Below are positions 28,160 through 36,178 of a stretch of DNA of 64,000 nt, piece after piece. The DNA lies in contig NZ_JADFFK010000013.1 of the NCBI RefSeq assembly GCF_015223355.1, positions 1-64,000 of the forward strand, written 5' to 3'. Position 1 is the stretch's first letter. Every line of letters begins with the position of its first letter. A program made the translations under genes and the position numbers. The notes under the pieces were generated by a model. The model made no database searches, was not told where the DNA came from, and saw only the letters and a program-made list of their open reading frames with translations. The stretch is from Salipiger mangrovisoli. Its GTDB lineage: Bacteria; Pseudomonadota; Alphaproteobacteria; Rhodobacterales; Rhodobacteraceae.

Positions 28160-28202
28160 CCGTATCTCCTCCCTCGAGAATCGTGGTCGAGCACGAATGA
28201 TC

Positions 28203-28214
28203 GACCGATCGGTC
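28203..28214. promoter_or_regulatory. TetR-type operator palindrome GACCGATCGGTC upstream of paaJ
   Basis: A perfect 12-bp palindrome with the same GACCGnnCGGTC pattern as the site at 16327-16338. It lies in the 138-base gap between paaX and paaJ, on the promoter side of paaJ. Confidence 0.65.
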
Positions 28215-28297
28215 AAAGAACTAGCACGGGATACAGCACATGTTAAGTCACAATTGAATTTTAGCGTGATGTATTCACGAAACCCCGCCCCCGCCGC

Positions 28298-29194
28298 TCA
28301 ACCTGCCGCCTCGCGCCGGAGTTGGAAAAGCCGCCGTTCGGTTTCGCCGTTGTGCGGGGCAAGATGACCTTCCGGACTGAGGAACTCCGCACCCACATGG
28401 GCTTCCGCCGCCTTTGACAGACCAACATAGGCGCAGACGAAGAGATTGCGCGCCTCTTCCGCGGGCCAGTCCTGCGGGTAGGCTGCGCGCGGCAGGCGCG
28501 GGTCACTGAGCGCCGCGTGCCGGTAGTCATGGACCAGCCGCAGCCGCAGTGCGAGCGCGACCTCCGGCGAAAGCGTCACATTCCGTGCCAGCAGGTCGCG
28601 CAGGCCGCCATGCGACGCAAGAAAGTCACCGTAGGCCCCGGCGACCTCGGGAAGGCTCCAGCGGTCCGCGGCAAGCACCGCGAGATCGCCATGTCCATCA
28701 AGCTGCTTCGCGCGCATCAGGATGCCATCGACCGGCATGAGATCGTCGCGGTTCGGGGCCAGGGCGATATTGGCGGCCAGCCGGGCCCAAGGCAACGGCA
28801 GGTCGATGTCGCGCAACCCTTCGGACAGGCAGAGCAGCCAGTCCTCCGGCACCGGCGGCGGCGCGAAAAGCAGCCGGGCCGCTTCGCGGAATTCGGATCT
28901 CGCCGCCTCGGACAGGCGATAATAGCTTCTGCGCCCGATCCGCACCCCTTCGAGACGGCCCGCCCCGACCAGCCGCGAGACCGCGGTGCGCACAAGGCTT
29001 TCGTTCAGCCCGTGCCGCGCGCAGCAGTCGATCAGCGTGCCCATCCAGAGCATGCCTCCGCGCGGCTCGACCACATCGCCATAGATCGTCACGATGAAGG
29101 CAGGCGCGCGCGGCGCCTCGGCCGCTGCAAGCCCGGCAAGCGCCGGCGACTCGGCCGAACGCTCCTGTGCGTCGCTGATTGCGACCTCTGCCAT
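28298..29194 (-). CDS. paaX: PaaX family transcriptional repressor
   Basis: The 298-residue regulator has an N-terminal PaaX winged-helix domain (PAFIVTIYGDVVEPRGGMLW, SLVRTAVSRLVGAGRLEGVRIG, then RRSYYRLSE). PaaX central and C-terminal regions follow (PEDWLLCL, PLPWARLAANIALAPN). PaaX proteins repress paa operons and respond to phenylacetyl-CoA. The start at 29194 has GGAGGG upstream. It is encoded just upstream of the paaJ operon in the same direction, and a strong 11-bp hairpin lies in its leader. Together with the TetR protein this gives two dedicated repressors. Confidence 0.93.
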   Translation of the reverse strand: MAEVAISDAQERSAESPALAGLAAAEAPRAPAFIVTIYGDVVEPRGGMLWMGTLIDCCARHGLNESLVRTAVSRLVGAGRLEGVRIGRRSYYRLSEAARSEFREAARLLFAPPPVPEDWLLCLSEGLRDIDLPLPWARLAANIALAPNRDDLMPVDGILMRAKQLDGHGDLAVLAADRWSLPEVAGAYGDFLASHGGLRDLLARNVTLSPEVALALRLRLVHDYRHAALSDPRLPRAAYPQDWPAEEARNLFVCAYVGLSKAAEAHVGAEFLSPEGHLAPHNGETERRLFQLRREAAG

Positions 29195-29210
29195 CTCATG
29201 CCCTCCTGCT

Positions 29211-29239
29211 GGCGCGGCGCTCACCAAGAGCGCCGCGCC
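29211..29239 (-). promoter_or_regulatory. 11-bp perfect hairpin in the paaX leader / 3' of the ferredoxin oxidoreductase gene
   Basis: GGCGCGGCGCT (29211-29221) pairs with AGCGCCGCGCC (29229-29239) around a 7-base loop. On the minus strand it follows the iorAB stop by 52 bases and ends two bases before the paaX Shine-Dalgarno. There is no U-run. It could stop or process the upstream transcript, or limit paaX translation. A short palindrome, CACAT-GA-ATGTG, lies at 29266-29277. Confidence 0.45.
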
Positions 29240-29291
29240 AGTCTACGCCAGCAATCGGAACATGTCACATGAATGTGGAACTTTTATGCAG

Positions 29292-32200
29292 TTACGTGCC
29301 GCAATCGGCCACGCCTACAGCCATCTGCGCCCGGACCCGCGCGGCGGCCGCCTGTTTCACCGGACCGAAGCCGCGAATTTCCATCACCAGCGCGGCCTTT
29401 GCGGCCCGTGAATCGCGGTTTTCGGCGGTCACCCCCTCTGCGAGCCCGTGCAGCAGCCTCCGGTACTCGGCGATGAGATCGCGCTCCATCTTCCGCTCGG
29501 CGCTGTACCCGAAGGGATCGAGCGGCGTGCCGCGCAGCAGCTTCAGCCTCGCAAGCACGCCCATAGCCGGGCGTATCCATGGCCCGAAGGCGCGCTTCAG
29601 AGGGCGTCCGCGCGCGTCGGTCCCCGTCGAGAGCACCGGGGGCGCCATGTGGTGCACGACCTTGAACGGACCCTCGAAGCGCGCCGCAAGACTCTCCTGG
29701 AAGCCGGTCTGCGTGTGCAGCCGCGCCACCTCGTACTCATCCTTGTAGGACATGAGTTTGAAAAGGCCCTTCGCCGATGCTTCGGTCAGCGCGCCGGCGC
29801 TGCCGGTCGCCGCGATCTCGGCCTCGCGGACCTTGGCAATCTCGCGCAGATACTCCTGTGCCCAGGCCGTGTTCTGGTAGTCCGTAAGGAACGCGGCCCG
29901 CCGCGCGATCATCTCGTCCAGCGTGAGCACGTCGCTTGCAGGCAGGTTCGCCACGCGCTCGACCGCGGCGCGGTCGTGCACCAGCACGCGGCCCCAGGTG
30001 AAGGCATCCTTGTTCTGCGCCGGCTTTACGCCGTTCAGATCAATCGCCCGCATCAGCGCCTCGAGCCCCAGCGGCACCAGACCAGCCTGCCAGGCCGCGC
30101 CAAGGATCATCACGTTGGCGAAGACGCTGTCGCCGAGCAGAGCCTCGGCCAGGGAATTGGCATCGAAGCTTTGCAGCGACGCGGCATCAACCGTGGCGCG
30201 GATTGCCTCGAGCCGCGCGCCCGCGTTGAGATCGGCATCGCGGTTCTGCACCAGATCGCCGGTGGGCATGACGGCGGTGTTGATCACGGCGCGTGTCTCA
30301 CCCTTGCGGTAGGTCGCCGAGGCCTTGGGTGAGGAGCTGACCACGAGATCGCAGCCGATCAGCGCATGCGCCGAGCTCGGCTCGATCTTCACCTGGTTCA
30401 GCTCCGCCTCGGATGCGGCCATGCGCAGGTAACTCAAAACCGGGCCGAATTTCTGCGCAAACCCCATGAAGTCGAGCACCGAGGTGCCTTTCTGTTCGAG
30501 GTTCGCCGCCATAGCGATGAGCTGGCCGACAGTGACCACGCCGGTGCCGCCGACGCCGGTGACGAGGATGTCCCAGGGTTGCGCCAGCGAGGGCAGCTCG
30601 GGCTGCGGCAGAGCCGCCTGCAACCGGGCAAGCGCGTCCTTCCCGGCCGCGCCGGGCTTCTTCAGGGTTGCGCCCTCGACCGTCACGAAGCTCGGGCAGA
30701 AGCCATTGACGCAGGTGAAATCCTTGTTGCAGGTGTTGAGGTTGATCTTTCGCTTGCGGCCGAACTCGGTCTCCAGCGGCTCGACACTGAGGCAGTTTGA
30801 CTCGACCGAGCAATCGCCGCAGCCCTCGCAGACCAGCGGGTTGATCACCGCGAATTTCTTCGGGTCCTCCATCTTGCCGCGCTTGCGCAGCCGGCGCTTC
30901 TCGGTGGCGCAGGTCTGCTGGTAGATCAGCACGGTTGTGCCGGGGATCTCGCGCAGCTCACGCTGCACCCGGTCAAGATCGCGCCGGTGCTCAAGCGGCA
31001 CACCGGCGGGCAGGCCCTTGCGCCGCAGCGCCTCGGGATCGTCCGAGACCACGACCACCTTCTTGGCCCCTTCCGAAACCATCGATTGCGCGATGGCAGC
31101 GACGCTGAGCGGGCCGTCCACCTCTTGCCCGCCGGTCATTGCAACCGCATCATTGAAGAGGATCTTGTAGGTGATGTTGGTGCCCGCCGCGATCGCCTGA
31201 CGCACCGCCAGCGAGCCGGAGTGATAGTAGGTGCCGTCGCCGAGGTTCTGGAAGATGTGGCGGTTGCCGTTGAACTTCGAGCGCGAGACCCAGTTCACCC
31301 CCTCGCCGCCCATCTGGATCAGCGACGTGGTGTTGCGGTTCATCCAGCTGGCCATGAAGTGACAGCCGATGCCCGCCAGGGCCTGGCTGCCCTCGGGCAC
31401 TTTGGTCGAGCTGTTGTGCGGGCAGCCCGAGCAGAAATAGGGCGTTCGCGCCGCGCCCTGCACCAGGATCGGCGCGGGCGCGGGAACCACGGTCTTGGAC
31501 CGCGCCACGAGATCGAGGTCGGGGAAGTTGTGCTCGAGCCGCTGCGCAATGATCTTGGCGAGCATCACCGCGCCGAGCTCATGGGTCCAGGGGATCAGCC
31601 GCTGTCCGGCCTCATCGCGCTTGCCAACCATGCGCTTGGGCTTTTGGCCGGGGAAGTCGTAGAAATATTCCTTGAGCTGGCTCTCGATGATGCCGCGCTT
31701 CTCCTCGACCACCAGCAGCTCGCGCTTTCCCTTGGCAAAGGCCAGCGCCGCCTCATGCTCCAGCGGCCAGACCATGCCGACCTTGTAGATATCGATGCCG
31801 ATCTCGGCGGCGCGGGCCTTGTCGATGCCCAGCAGGCGCAGCGCCTCGAGCACGTCGAGATGCGACTTGCCGGTGGTGACGATGCCAAAATGCGCGTCCG
31901 CATGTCCCCATTCGCAGCGGTCGATCGGGTTGGCGCGCGCAAAGGCGAGCACGGCGGCCTTTTTGGCCTCCATCCGCTCCTCGATCTGCGGCCCCGGCAG
32001 GTCGGGCCAGCGGTAGTGCAGTCCGCCCGCGGGAGGTTCGAAGTCGGGCGCGGCGAAACTGCGGGGCGCGGGCAGCTCGAAGGACATGCCCGACTCGACG
32101 GTTTCCGAGATCGCCTTGAAGCCGACCCACATCCCCGAGAAGCGCGACAGCGCGTAGCCCCATTCGGCGAAGGTCAGGAACTCGGCGACATTGGCCGGAT

Positions 32201-32729
32201 TGATCGTCGGCATGAAGAAATTCATGAAGGCGACGTCGGACTGGTGCGGCATCGACGAAGAGACGCAGCCGTGATCGTCCCCCGCCACCACCAGCACCCC
32301 GCCGTGCGGCGAGGCGCCATAGGCATTGCCGTGCTTGAGCGCGTCCGCCGCGCGATCGACCCCCGGCCCCTTGCCGTACCAGAGCCCGAAGACCCCTTCG
32401 CAGATGCGGTCCGGGTCGGTTTCGACCTGCTGCGTGCCGATGATCTGGGTCGCGCCCAGCTCCTCGTTGACGGCAGGCACGAAATCGATCCCGGCCTCGG
32501 TCACCAGCGCCCGGTTGCGCGCGACCTCGAGGTCGATGCCGCCCACCGGCGAGCCGCGGTATCCGGAAATGAAGCCTCGGGTATCGAGACCCGCCGCCCT
32601 GTCCCGGCGCGCCTGATCGAGCGCGATGCGCACGATTGCCTGGGTGCCGGTCAGGAAAACCCGACCCTCCGTCCGCGTGTAGCGATCCGCAAGCTCGTAG
32701 TCGCGCAGGATTGGGGTCTGATCGGTCAT
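29292..32729 (-). CDS. indolepyruvate:ferredoxin oxidoreductase, alpha-beta fused (arylpyruvate type)
   Basis: The 1145-residue TPP enzyme fuses the subunits seen separately as IorA and IorB. An N-terminal pyrimidine-binding part (GFISGYRGSPVGGIDLEVAR) is followed by a TPP-pyrophosphate part (CSGCPHNS, then GDGTYYHSG). A 4Fe-4S region comes next (CEGCGDCSVESNC, later CNKDFTCVNGFC), then a C-terminal gamma-type domain (DILVTGVGGTGVVTVGQLI). It decarboxylates arylpyruvates to aryl-acetyl-CoA using ferredoxin. Adjacent paaX and the paa operons suggest that phenylpyruvate from phenylalanine enters the pathway as phenylacetyl-CoA. The ATG at 32729 follows GGGAGGAG. Confidence 0.92.
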   Translation of the reverse strand: MTDQTPILRDYELADRYTRTEGRVFLTGTQAIVRIALDQARRDRAAGLDTRGFISGYRGSPVGGIDLEVARNRALVTEAGIDFVPAVNEELGATQIIGTQQVETDPDRICEGVFGLWYGKGPGVDRAADALKHGNAYGASPHGGVLVVAGDDHGCVSSSMPHQSDVAFMNFFMPTINPANVAEFLTFAEWGYALSRFSGMWVGFKAISETVESGMSFELPAPRSFAAPDFEPPAGGLHYRWPDLPGPQIEERMEAKKAAVLAFARANPIDRCEWGHADAHFGIVTTGKSHLDVLEALRLLGIDKARAAEIGIDIYKVGMVWPLEHEAALAFAKGKRELLVVEEKRGIIESQLKEYFYDFPGQKPKRMVGKRDEAGQRLIPWTHELGAVMLAKIIAQRLEHNFPDLDLVARSKTVVPAPAPILVQGAARTPYFCSGCPHNSSTKVPEGSQALAGIGCHFMASWMNRNTTSLIQMGGEGVNWVSRSKFNGNRHIFQNLGDGTYYHSGSLAVRQAIAAGTNITYKILFNDAVAMTGGQEVDGPLSVAAIAQSMVSEGAKKVVVVSDDPEALRRKGLPAGVPLEHRRDLDRVQRELREIPGTTVLIYQQTCATEKRRLRKRGKMEDPKKFAVINPLVCEGCGDCSVESNCLSVEPLETEFGRKRKINLNTCNKDFTCVNGFCPSFVTVEGATLKKPGAAGKDALARLQAALPQPELPSLAQPWDILVTGVGGTGVVTVGQLIAMAANLEQKGTSVLDFMGFAQKFGPVLSYLRMAASEAELNQVKIEPSSAHALIGCDLVVSSSPKASATYRKGETRAVINTAVMPTGDLVQNRDADLNAGARLEAIRATVDAASLQSFDANSLAEALLGDSVFANVMILGAAWQAGLVPLGLEALMRAIDLNGVKPAQNKDAFTWGRVLVHDRAAVERVANLPASDVLTLDEMIARRAAFLTDYQNTAWAQEYLREIAKVREAEIAATGSAGALTEASAKGLFKLMSYKDEYEVARLHTQTGFQESLAARFEGPFKVVHHMAPPVLSTGTDARGRPLKRAFGPWIRPAMGVLARLKLLRGTPLDPFGYSAERKMERDLIAEYRRLLHGLAEGVTAENRDSRAAKAALVMEIRGFGPVKQAAAARVRAQMAVGVADCGT

Positions 32730-32790
32730 TTGCTCCTCCCAAAGCTCGTCACGGCGGAACCGTATCGTGGTTTTTCATTCTATCACCCGA

Positions 32791-32850
32791 GCGTGAAACG
32801 CCGTATCTAAAGGCATCACGTTTGCGGTATTCGTGATCATTGCGTTTCAC
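32791..32850. promoter_or_regulatory. repeated GCGTGAAAC / GTTTCACGC elements in the iorAB-lrp intergenic region
   Basis: GTGAAACGC (32793-32801, inside the small palindrome GCGT-GAA-ACGC) and its exact inverse GCGTTTCAC (32842-32850) lie about 49 bp apart, close to a whole number of helical turns. The second copy abuts the lrp start. Lrp proteins bind spaced repeats of this sort, so these are candidate operators for the divergent pair. Confidence 0.4.
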
Positions 32851-32851
32851 C

Positions 32852-33334
32852 ATGGAAGACAACTTGAAACATACGCCCACCATTTCACCACTCGAAGCCC
32901 GGATGCTGGACATCCTCCAACGCGACGCCTCGATCAGCATGACCGAACTGGCGCGGCAGACGAACAGCTCGAGCGCCACCTGTTGGCGCAGGCTGCGCGA
33001 GATGGAAGAAGAGGGTGTGGTCAGCGCTCCGGTGCGGCTGGTCGATCCGGCGAAGGTCGGGCGGGGCATGGACGCCTTCTGCCAAGTGCGGATGAAGGCA
33101 CAGGATGCGGAGTCGCGGTCAGCCTTCCAGCGCGCGATGGATCTCGAACCCGCGATCGTCGAGGTTTACTCGGTCTCCGGCGACTGGGACTACCTGCTGC
33201 ACGTTGTGGTCAAGGATATCCCCGACCTTGAGACCATCCTGATGACCCGCATCCACGAGCTGGACTGTGTTGCCACCGCGTCGACCATGTTCGTGCTTCG
33301 CCGCGTCAAGCACACCACGCGCATTCCGGTCTGA
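32852..33334 (+). CDS. Lrp/AsnC family transcriptional regulator
   Basis: The 160-residue protein has an N-terminal HTH (MLDILQRDASISMTELARQT, CWRRLREMEEEGVV) and a C-terminal RAM ligand domain (VEVYSVSGDWDYLLHVVVKD, then LRRVKHTTRIPV). Such proteins sense amino acids. The ATG at 32852 is preferred to a TTG 12 bases earlier. It is divergent from the arylpyruvate oxidoreductase, so phenylalanine or another aromatic amino acid is a reasonable effector, by inference only. Confidence 0.92.
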   Translation: MEDNLKHTPTISPLEARMLDILQRDASISMTELARQTNSSSATCWRRLREMEEEGVVSAPVRLVDPAKVGRGMDAFCQVRMKAQDAESRSAFQRAMDLEPAIVEVYSVSGDWDYLLHVVVKDIPDLETILMTRIHELDCVATASTMFVLRRVKHTTRIPV

Positions 33335-33693
33335 GGCTCCCGCCTGCCCGCATGGGCGGCCGGAGCCCCTGGGCGACCCGCGATCGGCCGCCCAGGACTT
33401 GGCTGTGCACGGATGAACAGCAGCCGTGTTTTTATGCAATGCGCAGCACGGGAGGTCGCGCGTCTGGCTTCACCGTGCAGCCCGAACAGCATCGATTTTC
33501 GATATGCGTTGAGCGGCAACCCCGCACGCATCACGATTTCGTCAATGTTCTCATGACTCTTATGATCTGTGATCATAGCTGCCTTGCAAGCACCCCAATC
33601 CACTTGCGCGCCAAAATGACGCGGCGTAGGGCGACAAAGTGCCGCTCTTCGTTTGTGCACAAATGTTCCCACCCCACCGGCAGGACACCTCCA
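33335..33693. other. 359-base intergenic region: inverted repeat and candidate operator, no gene seen
   Basis: After the lrp stop there is an inverted repeat, GGGCGGCCG (33354-33362) with CGGCCGCCC (33385-33393), a weak terminator candidate without U-run. The middle part is lower in GC than its neighbours and holds the palindrome at 33561-33577. I see no convincing short coding sequence. Confidence 0.4.
33561..33577. promoter_or_regulatory. perfect palindrome TATGATC-N3-GATCATA upstream of the gluconate dehydrogenase-like operon
   Basis: TATGATC (33561-33567) and GATCATA (33571-33577) flank TGT. The site lies 117 bases upstream of the first subunit start, in an AT-richer stretch. It looks like a dimeric repressor operator of the GntR/FCD or LacI size class. 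No cognate regulator gene sits next to it apart from the upstream lrp. Confidence 0.5.
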
Positions 33694-34395
33694 ATGACCG
33701 ACCTTCCCGGATACCCGAGCCGCCGGAGCTTTCTGAAAGCTACCGCCGCCGGGGCCGCTCTTTCCGGGCTCGCACTGCCAGCCTCCGCGCAGCAGACGCC
33801 GAAGCCCGTTTCCCTTGATGACTATCAGCGCGAATACCTGAATGCCGATGAATGGGCATTCATCATGGCCGCGACCGCGCGGCTGATCCCCTCCGAAGGC
33901 GATGGCCCCGGCGCGCTCGAAGCGCGCGTGCCCGTCTTCATCGATCGCCAGCTTGCCAGCGACTACGGCACCGCCGACGACTGGTACATGGAAGGCCCCC
34001 ATGATCCGAACGCCGAGCCGGCGCGCGGCTGGCAGACCCCGCTGAACCCGGCCGAGGTCTACCGCCAGGCGATCCCGGCCTTCAACGCGTGGTGCCAGGA
34101 CACCCACGGCGCAAACTTTGCCGACCTGAACGCCGAGCAGCAGGACGCCGCCCTGACCTCGCTGCAGAACGGCGACGTCGCGCTGGCCCCCGAGCTGCGC
34201 GAGTTCTGGGGCATCCTGCTTGGCAATACCAAGGAAGGCTACTTCGCCGACCCGCAATACGGCGGCAACCACGGCATGCAGTCCTGGGTCTACATCGGCT
34301 TCCCCGGTGCCCGCGCGGCCTACCGGGAATGGCCCGAGCGCCACAACGTGAAATACCCGCTGGGTCCGGTCTCGATCAGCGGCGAAAGGGCATAA
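33694..34395 (+). CDS. gluconate 2-dehydrogenase subunit 3 family protein (Tat-exported gamma subunit)
   Basis: The 233-residue protein starts with a twin-arginine signal (SRRSFLKATAAGAALSGLALP). The DUF1932/gluconate_2-dh3 type body follows, with FIMAATARLIPSEGDGPGALEARVPVFID and a C-terminal PLGPVSISG. In related flavocytochrome dehydrogenases this small subunit carries the signal that exports the FAD subunit in complex. Its ATG at 33694 is the start that gives the Tat signal. The FAD-subunit gene follows after 2 bases. Confidence 0.9.
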   Translation: MTDLPGYPSRRSFLKATAAGAALSGLALPASAQQTPKPVSLDDYQREYLNADEWAFIMAATARLIPSEGDGPGALEARVPVFIDRQLASDYGTADDWYMEGPHDPNAEPARGWQTPLNPAEVYRQAIPAFNAWCQDTHGANFADLNAEQQDAALTSLQNGDVALAPELREFWGILLGNTKEGYFADPQYGGNHGMQSWVYIGFPGARAAYREWPERHNVKYPLGPVSISGERA

Positions 34396-34397
34396 CT

Positions 34398-36167
34398 ATG
34401 GCACGTCAGGAAAAGAAGAAGGACGTGGTCATCGTCGGCCTCGGCTGGACCGGCTCGATCGCAGGCATCGAGCTGGCACAGGAAGGCCTCGACATCGTCG
34501 CGCTCGAGCGCGGCCATGATCAGGACACCGTCCCCAATTTCGAATACCCGCAGCAGATCGACGAGCTGAAGTACGGCGTGCGTCTGAAGATGATGCAGAA
34601 GCCGTCGCAGCAGACGCTCACCGTGCGCCGCAACGACGGCGAAACCGCGCTGCCCTACCGCTCGCTCGGCTCTTTCCTGCCCGGCAACGGCGTCGGCGGC
34701 GCGGGCACGCACTGGAACGGCCTCAACTGGCGGCCGCAGCCGGTCGAACTGAAGCTGCGCAGCCACGTGCGCGACAATTGGGGCGAGCAGATCATTCCCG
34801 AGGGCATGAACCTGCGCGACTACCCGGTCAGCTACGACGAGATGGAGCCCTTCTTCACCAAGTTCGAGAAGGTCGCGGGCATCTCCGGCTACGCGGGCAA
34901 CCTCAACGGCGAGATCCGCGAGGGTGGCAACCCCTTCGAGGGCTGGCGGTCGGAAGACTACCCGATGCCGCCGATGCCGACGACCTATGACGCGTCGAAG
35001 TTCCGCGATGCCGCCAAGGCGATGGGCTACCACCCCTTCGAGGCCCCCGCAGGCATCGCCTCGACCGCCTATGTGAACCCCTACGGCATGCAGATGGGCC
35101 CGTGCAACTTCTGCGGTTTCTGCGAGCGCTACGGCTGCTACCAGTACTCCAAGTCCTCGCCGCAGACCTCGATCCTCGGCGCGCTGAAGCGCATGCCGAA
35201 CTTCGAGTACCGCACCAAGTCCGAGGTGCTGCGCGTTGAACTGGCCGCCGATGGCAAGACCGCGACCGGCGTCACCTACTGGGACGAAGAGGCCGGCGAA
35301 GAGGTGTTCCAGCCCGCCGACATCGTGATCCTGTCGAGCTACCAGCTCAACAACGTCCACCTGATGCTGCTCTCGGGTCTGGGCGAGGCCTACAACCCGC
35401 TGACCGGCGAGGGCACGCTGGGCAAGAACTACGCCTACCAGATGAACGGCGGCGTCTCGATGTTCTTCAAGGAGGACAACTTCAACCCCTTCGTCGGCCA
35501 TGGCGCCAACGGCCAGGTCATCGACGATTTCTCTATCAGCCAAAACGACTTCGGCGCCGAAGGCTTCATCGGTGGCTCCTACTGGCGCTCGGGCACGTTC
35601 AACGGCCAGCCGATCCGCAACATGCCGCTGCCCAAGGGCACGCCGAGCTGGGGCGCGGGCTGGAAGGAAGGCATCGGCGAATGGTACGGCCACGCGATGT
35701 CGATCGGCTCGCACGGCTCGCACATGTCCTACGCGAACAACCACCTCGACCTCGACCCGACCTACACCGACCGCCACGGCCGCCCGCTCATGCGCATGAC
35801 GTTCAACTGGCAGGACAACGACCTGCGGATGAACCAGTTCATGAAGCGCAAGATGGAGCCGCTGGCCGCCTCGATGAACCCCGACATCATGCAGGCCGGG
35901 TTCAAGGACATCGGCGCGCAATACGACGTGCGCCCCTACCAGACGACGCACAACACCGGCGGTCACATCATGGCGGAGAACGCCCGCGAAGGGGCGGTCA
36001 ACCGCTACTCGCAGACGTTCAAGGCGCACAACGTCTTCGCCATGGGCGCGGGCAACTTCGTGCAGAATACCCAGTACAACCCGACCGGCCTCGTCGGCGG
36101 TCTGGCCTATCACACGGTGCACGCGATCCGCACGCAGTACCTCTCGAACCCCCGCCCGCTGGTCTGA
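34398..36167 (+). CDS. gluconate 2-dehydrogenase-like FAD subunit (GMC oxidoreductase)
   Basis: The 589-residue flavoprotein has an N-terminal FAD motif (VVIVGLGWTGSIAGIELAQ with ERG) and GMC-type C-terminal motifs (THNTGGHIMAENAREG, then GAGNFVQNTQYNPTGLVG). At about residues 236-247 it has CNFCGFCERYGC, a cysteine cluster like the [3Fe-4S] site of FAD-dependent glucose and fructose dehydrogenases. It has no signal of its own and is probably exported with the Tat-bearing small subunit. It would oxidise an aldonic acid or related sugar in the periplasm. The substrate is not certain. Confidence 0.9.
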   Translation: MARQEKKKDVVIVGLGWTGSIAGIELAQEGLDIVALERGHDQDTVPNFEYPQQIDELKYGVRLKMMQKPSQQTLTVRRNDGETALPYRSLGSFLPGNGVGGAGTHWNGLNWRPQPVELKLRSHVRDNWGEQIIPEGMNLRDYPVSYDEMEPFFTKFEKVAGISGYAGNLNGEIREGGNPFEGWRSEDYPMPPMPTTYDASKFRDAAKAMGYHPFEAPAGIASTAYVNPYGMQMGPCNFCGFCERYGCYQYSKSSPQTSILGALKRMPNFEYRTKSEVLRVELAADGKTATGVTYWDEEAGEEVFQPADIVILSSYQLNNVHLMLLSGLGEAYNPLTGEGTLGKNYAYQMNGGVSMFFKEDNFNPFVGHGANGQVIDDFSISQNDFGAEGFIGGSYWRSGTFNGQPIRNMPLPKGTPSWGAGWKEGIGEWYGHAMSIGSHGSHMSYANNHLDLDPTYTDRHGRPLMRMTFNWQDNDLRMNQFMKRKMEPLAASMNPDIMQAGFKDIGAQYDVRPYQTTHNTGGHIMAENAREGAVNRYSQTFKAHNVFAMGAGNFVQNTQYNPTGLVGGLAYHTVHAIRTQYLSNPRPLV

Positions 36168-36178
36168 GGAGAACGTAA

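Noticed and set aside
33352-33693. N-terminal extension of the gluconate dehydrogenase small subunit into the intergenic region
   Set aside because: The Tat signal begins right after the ATG at 33694; the extension would bury it and crosses the operator-like palindrome.
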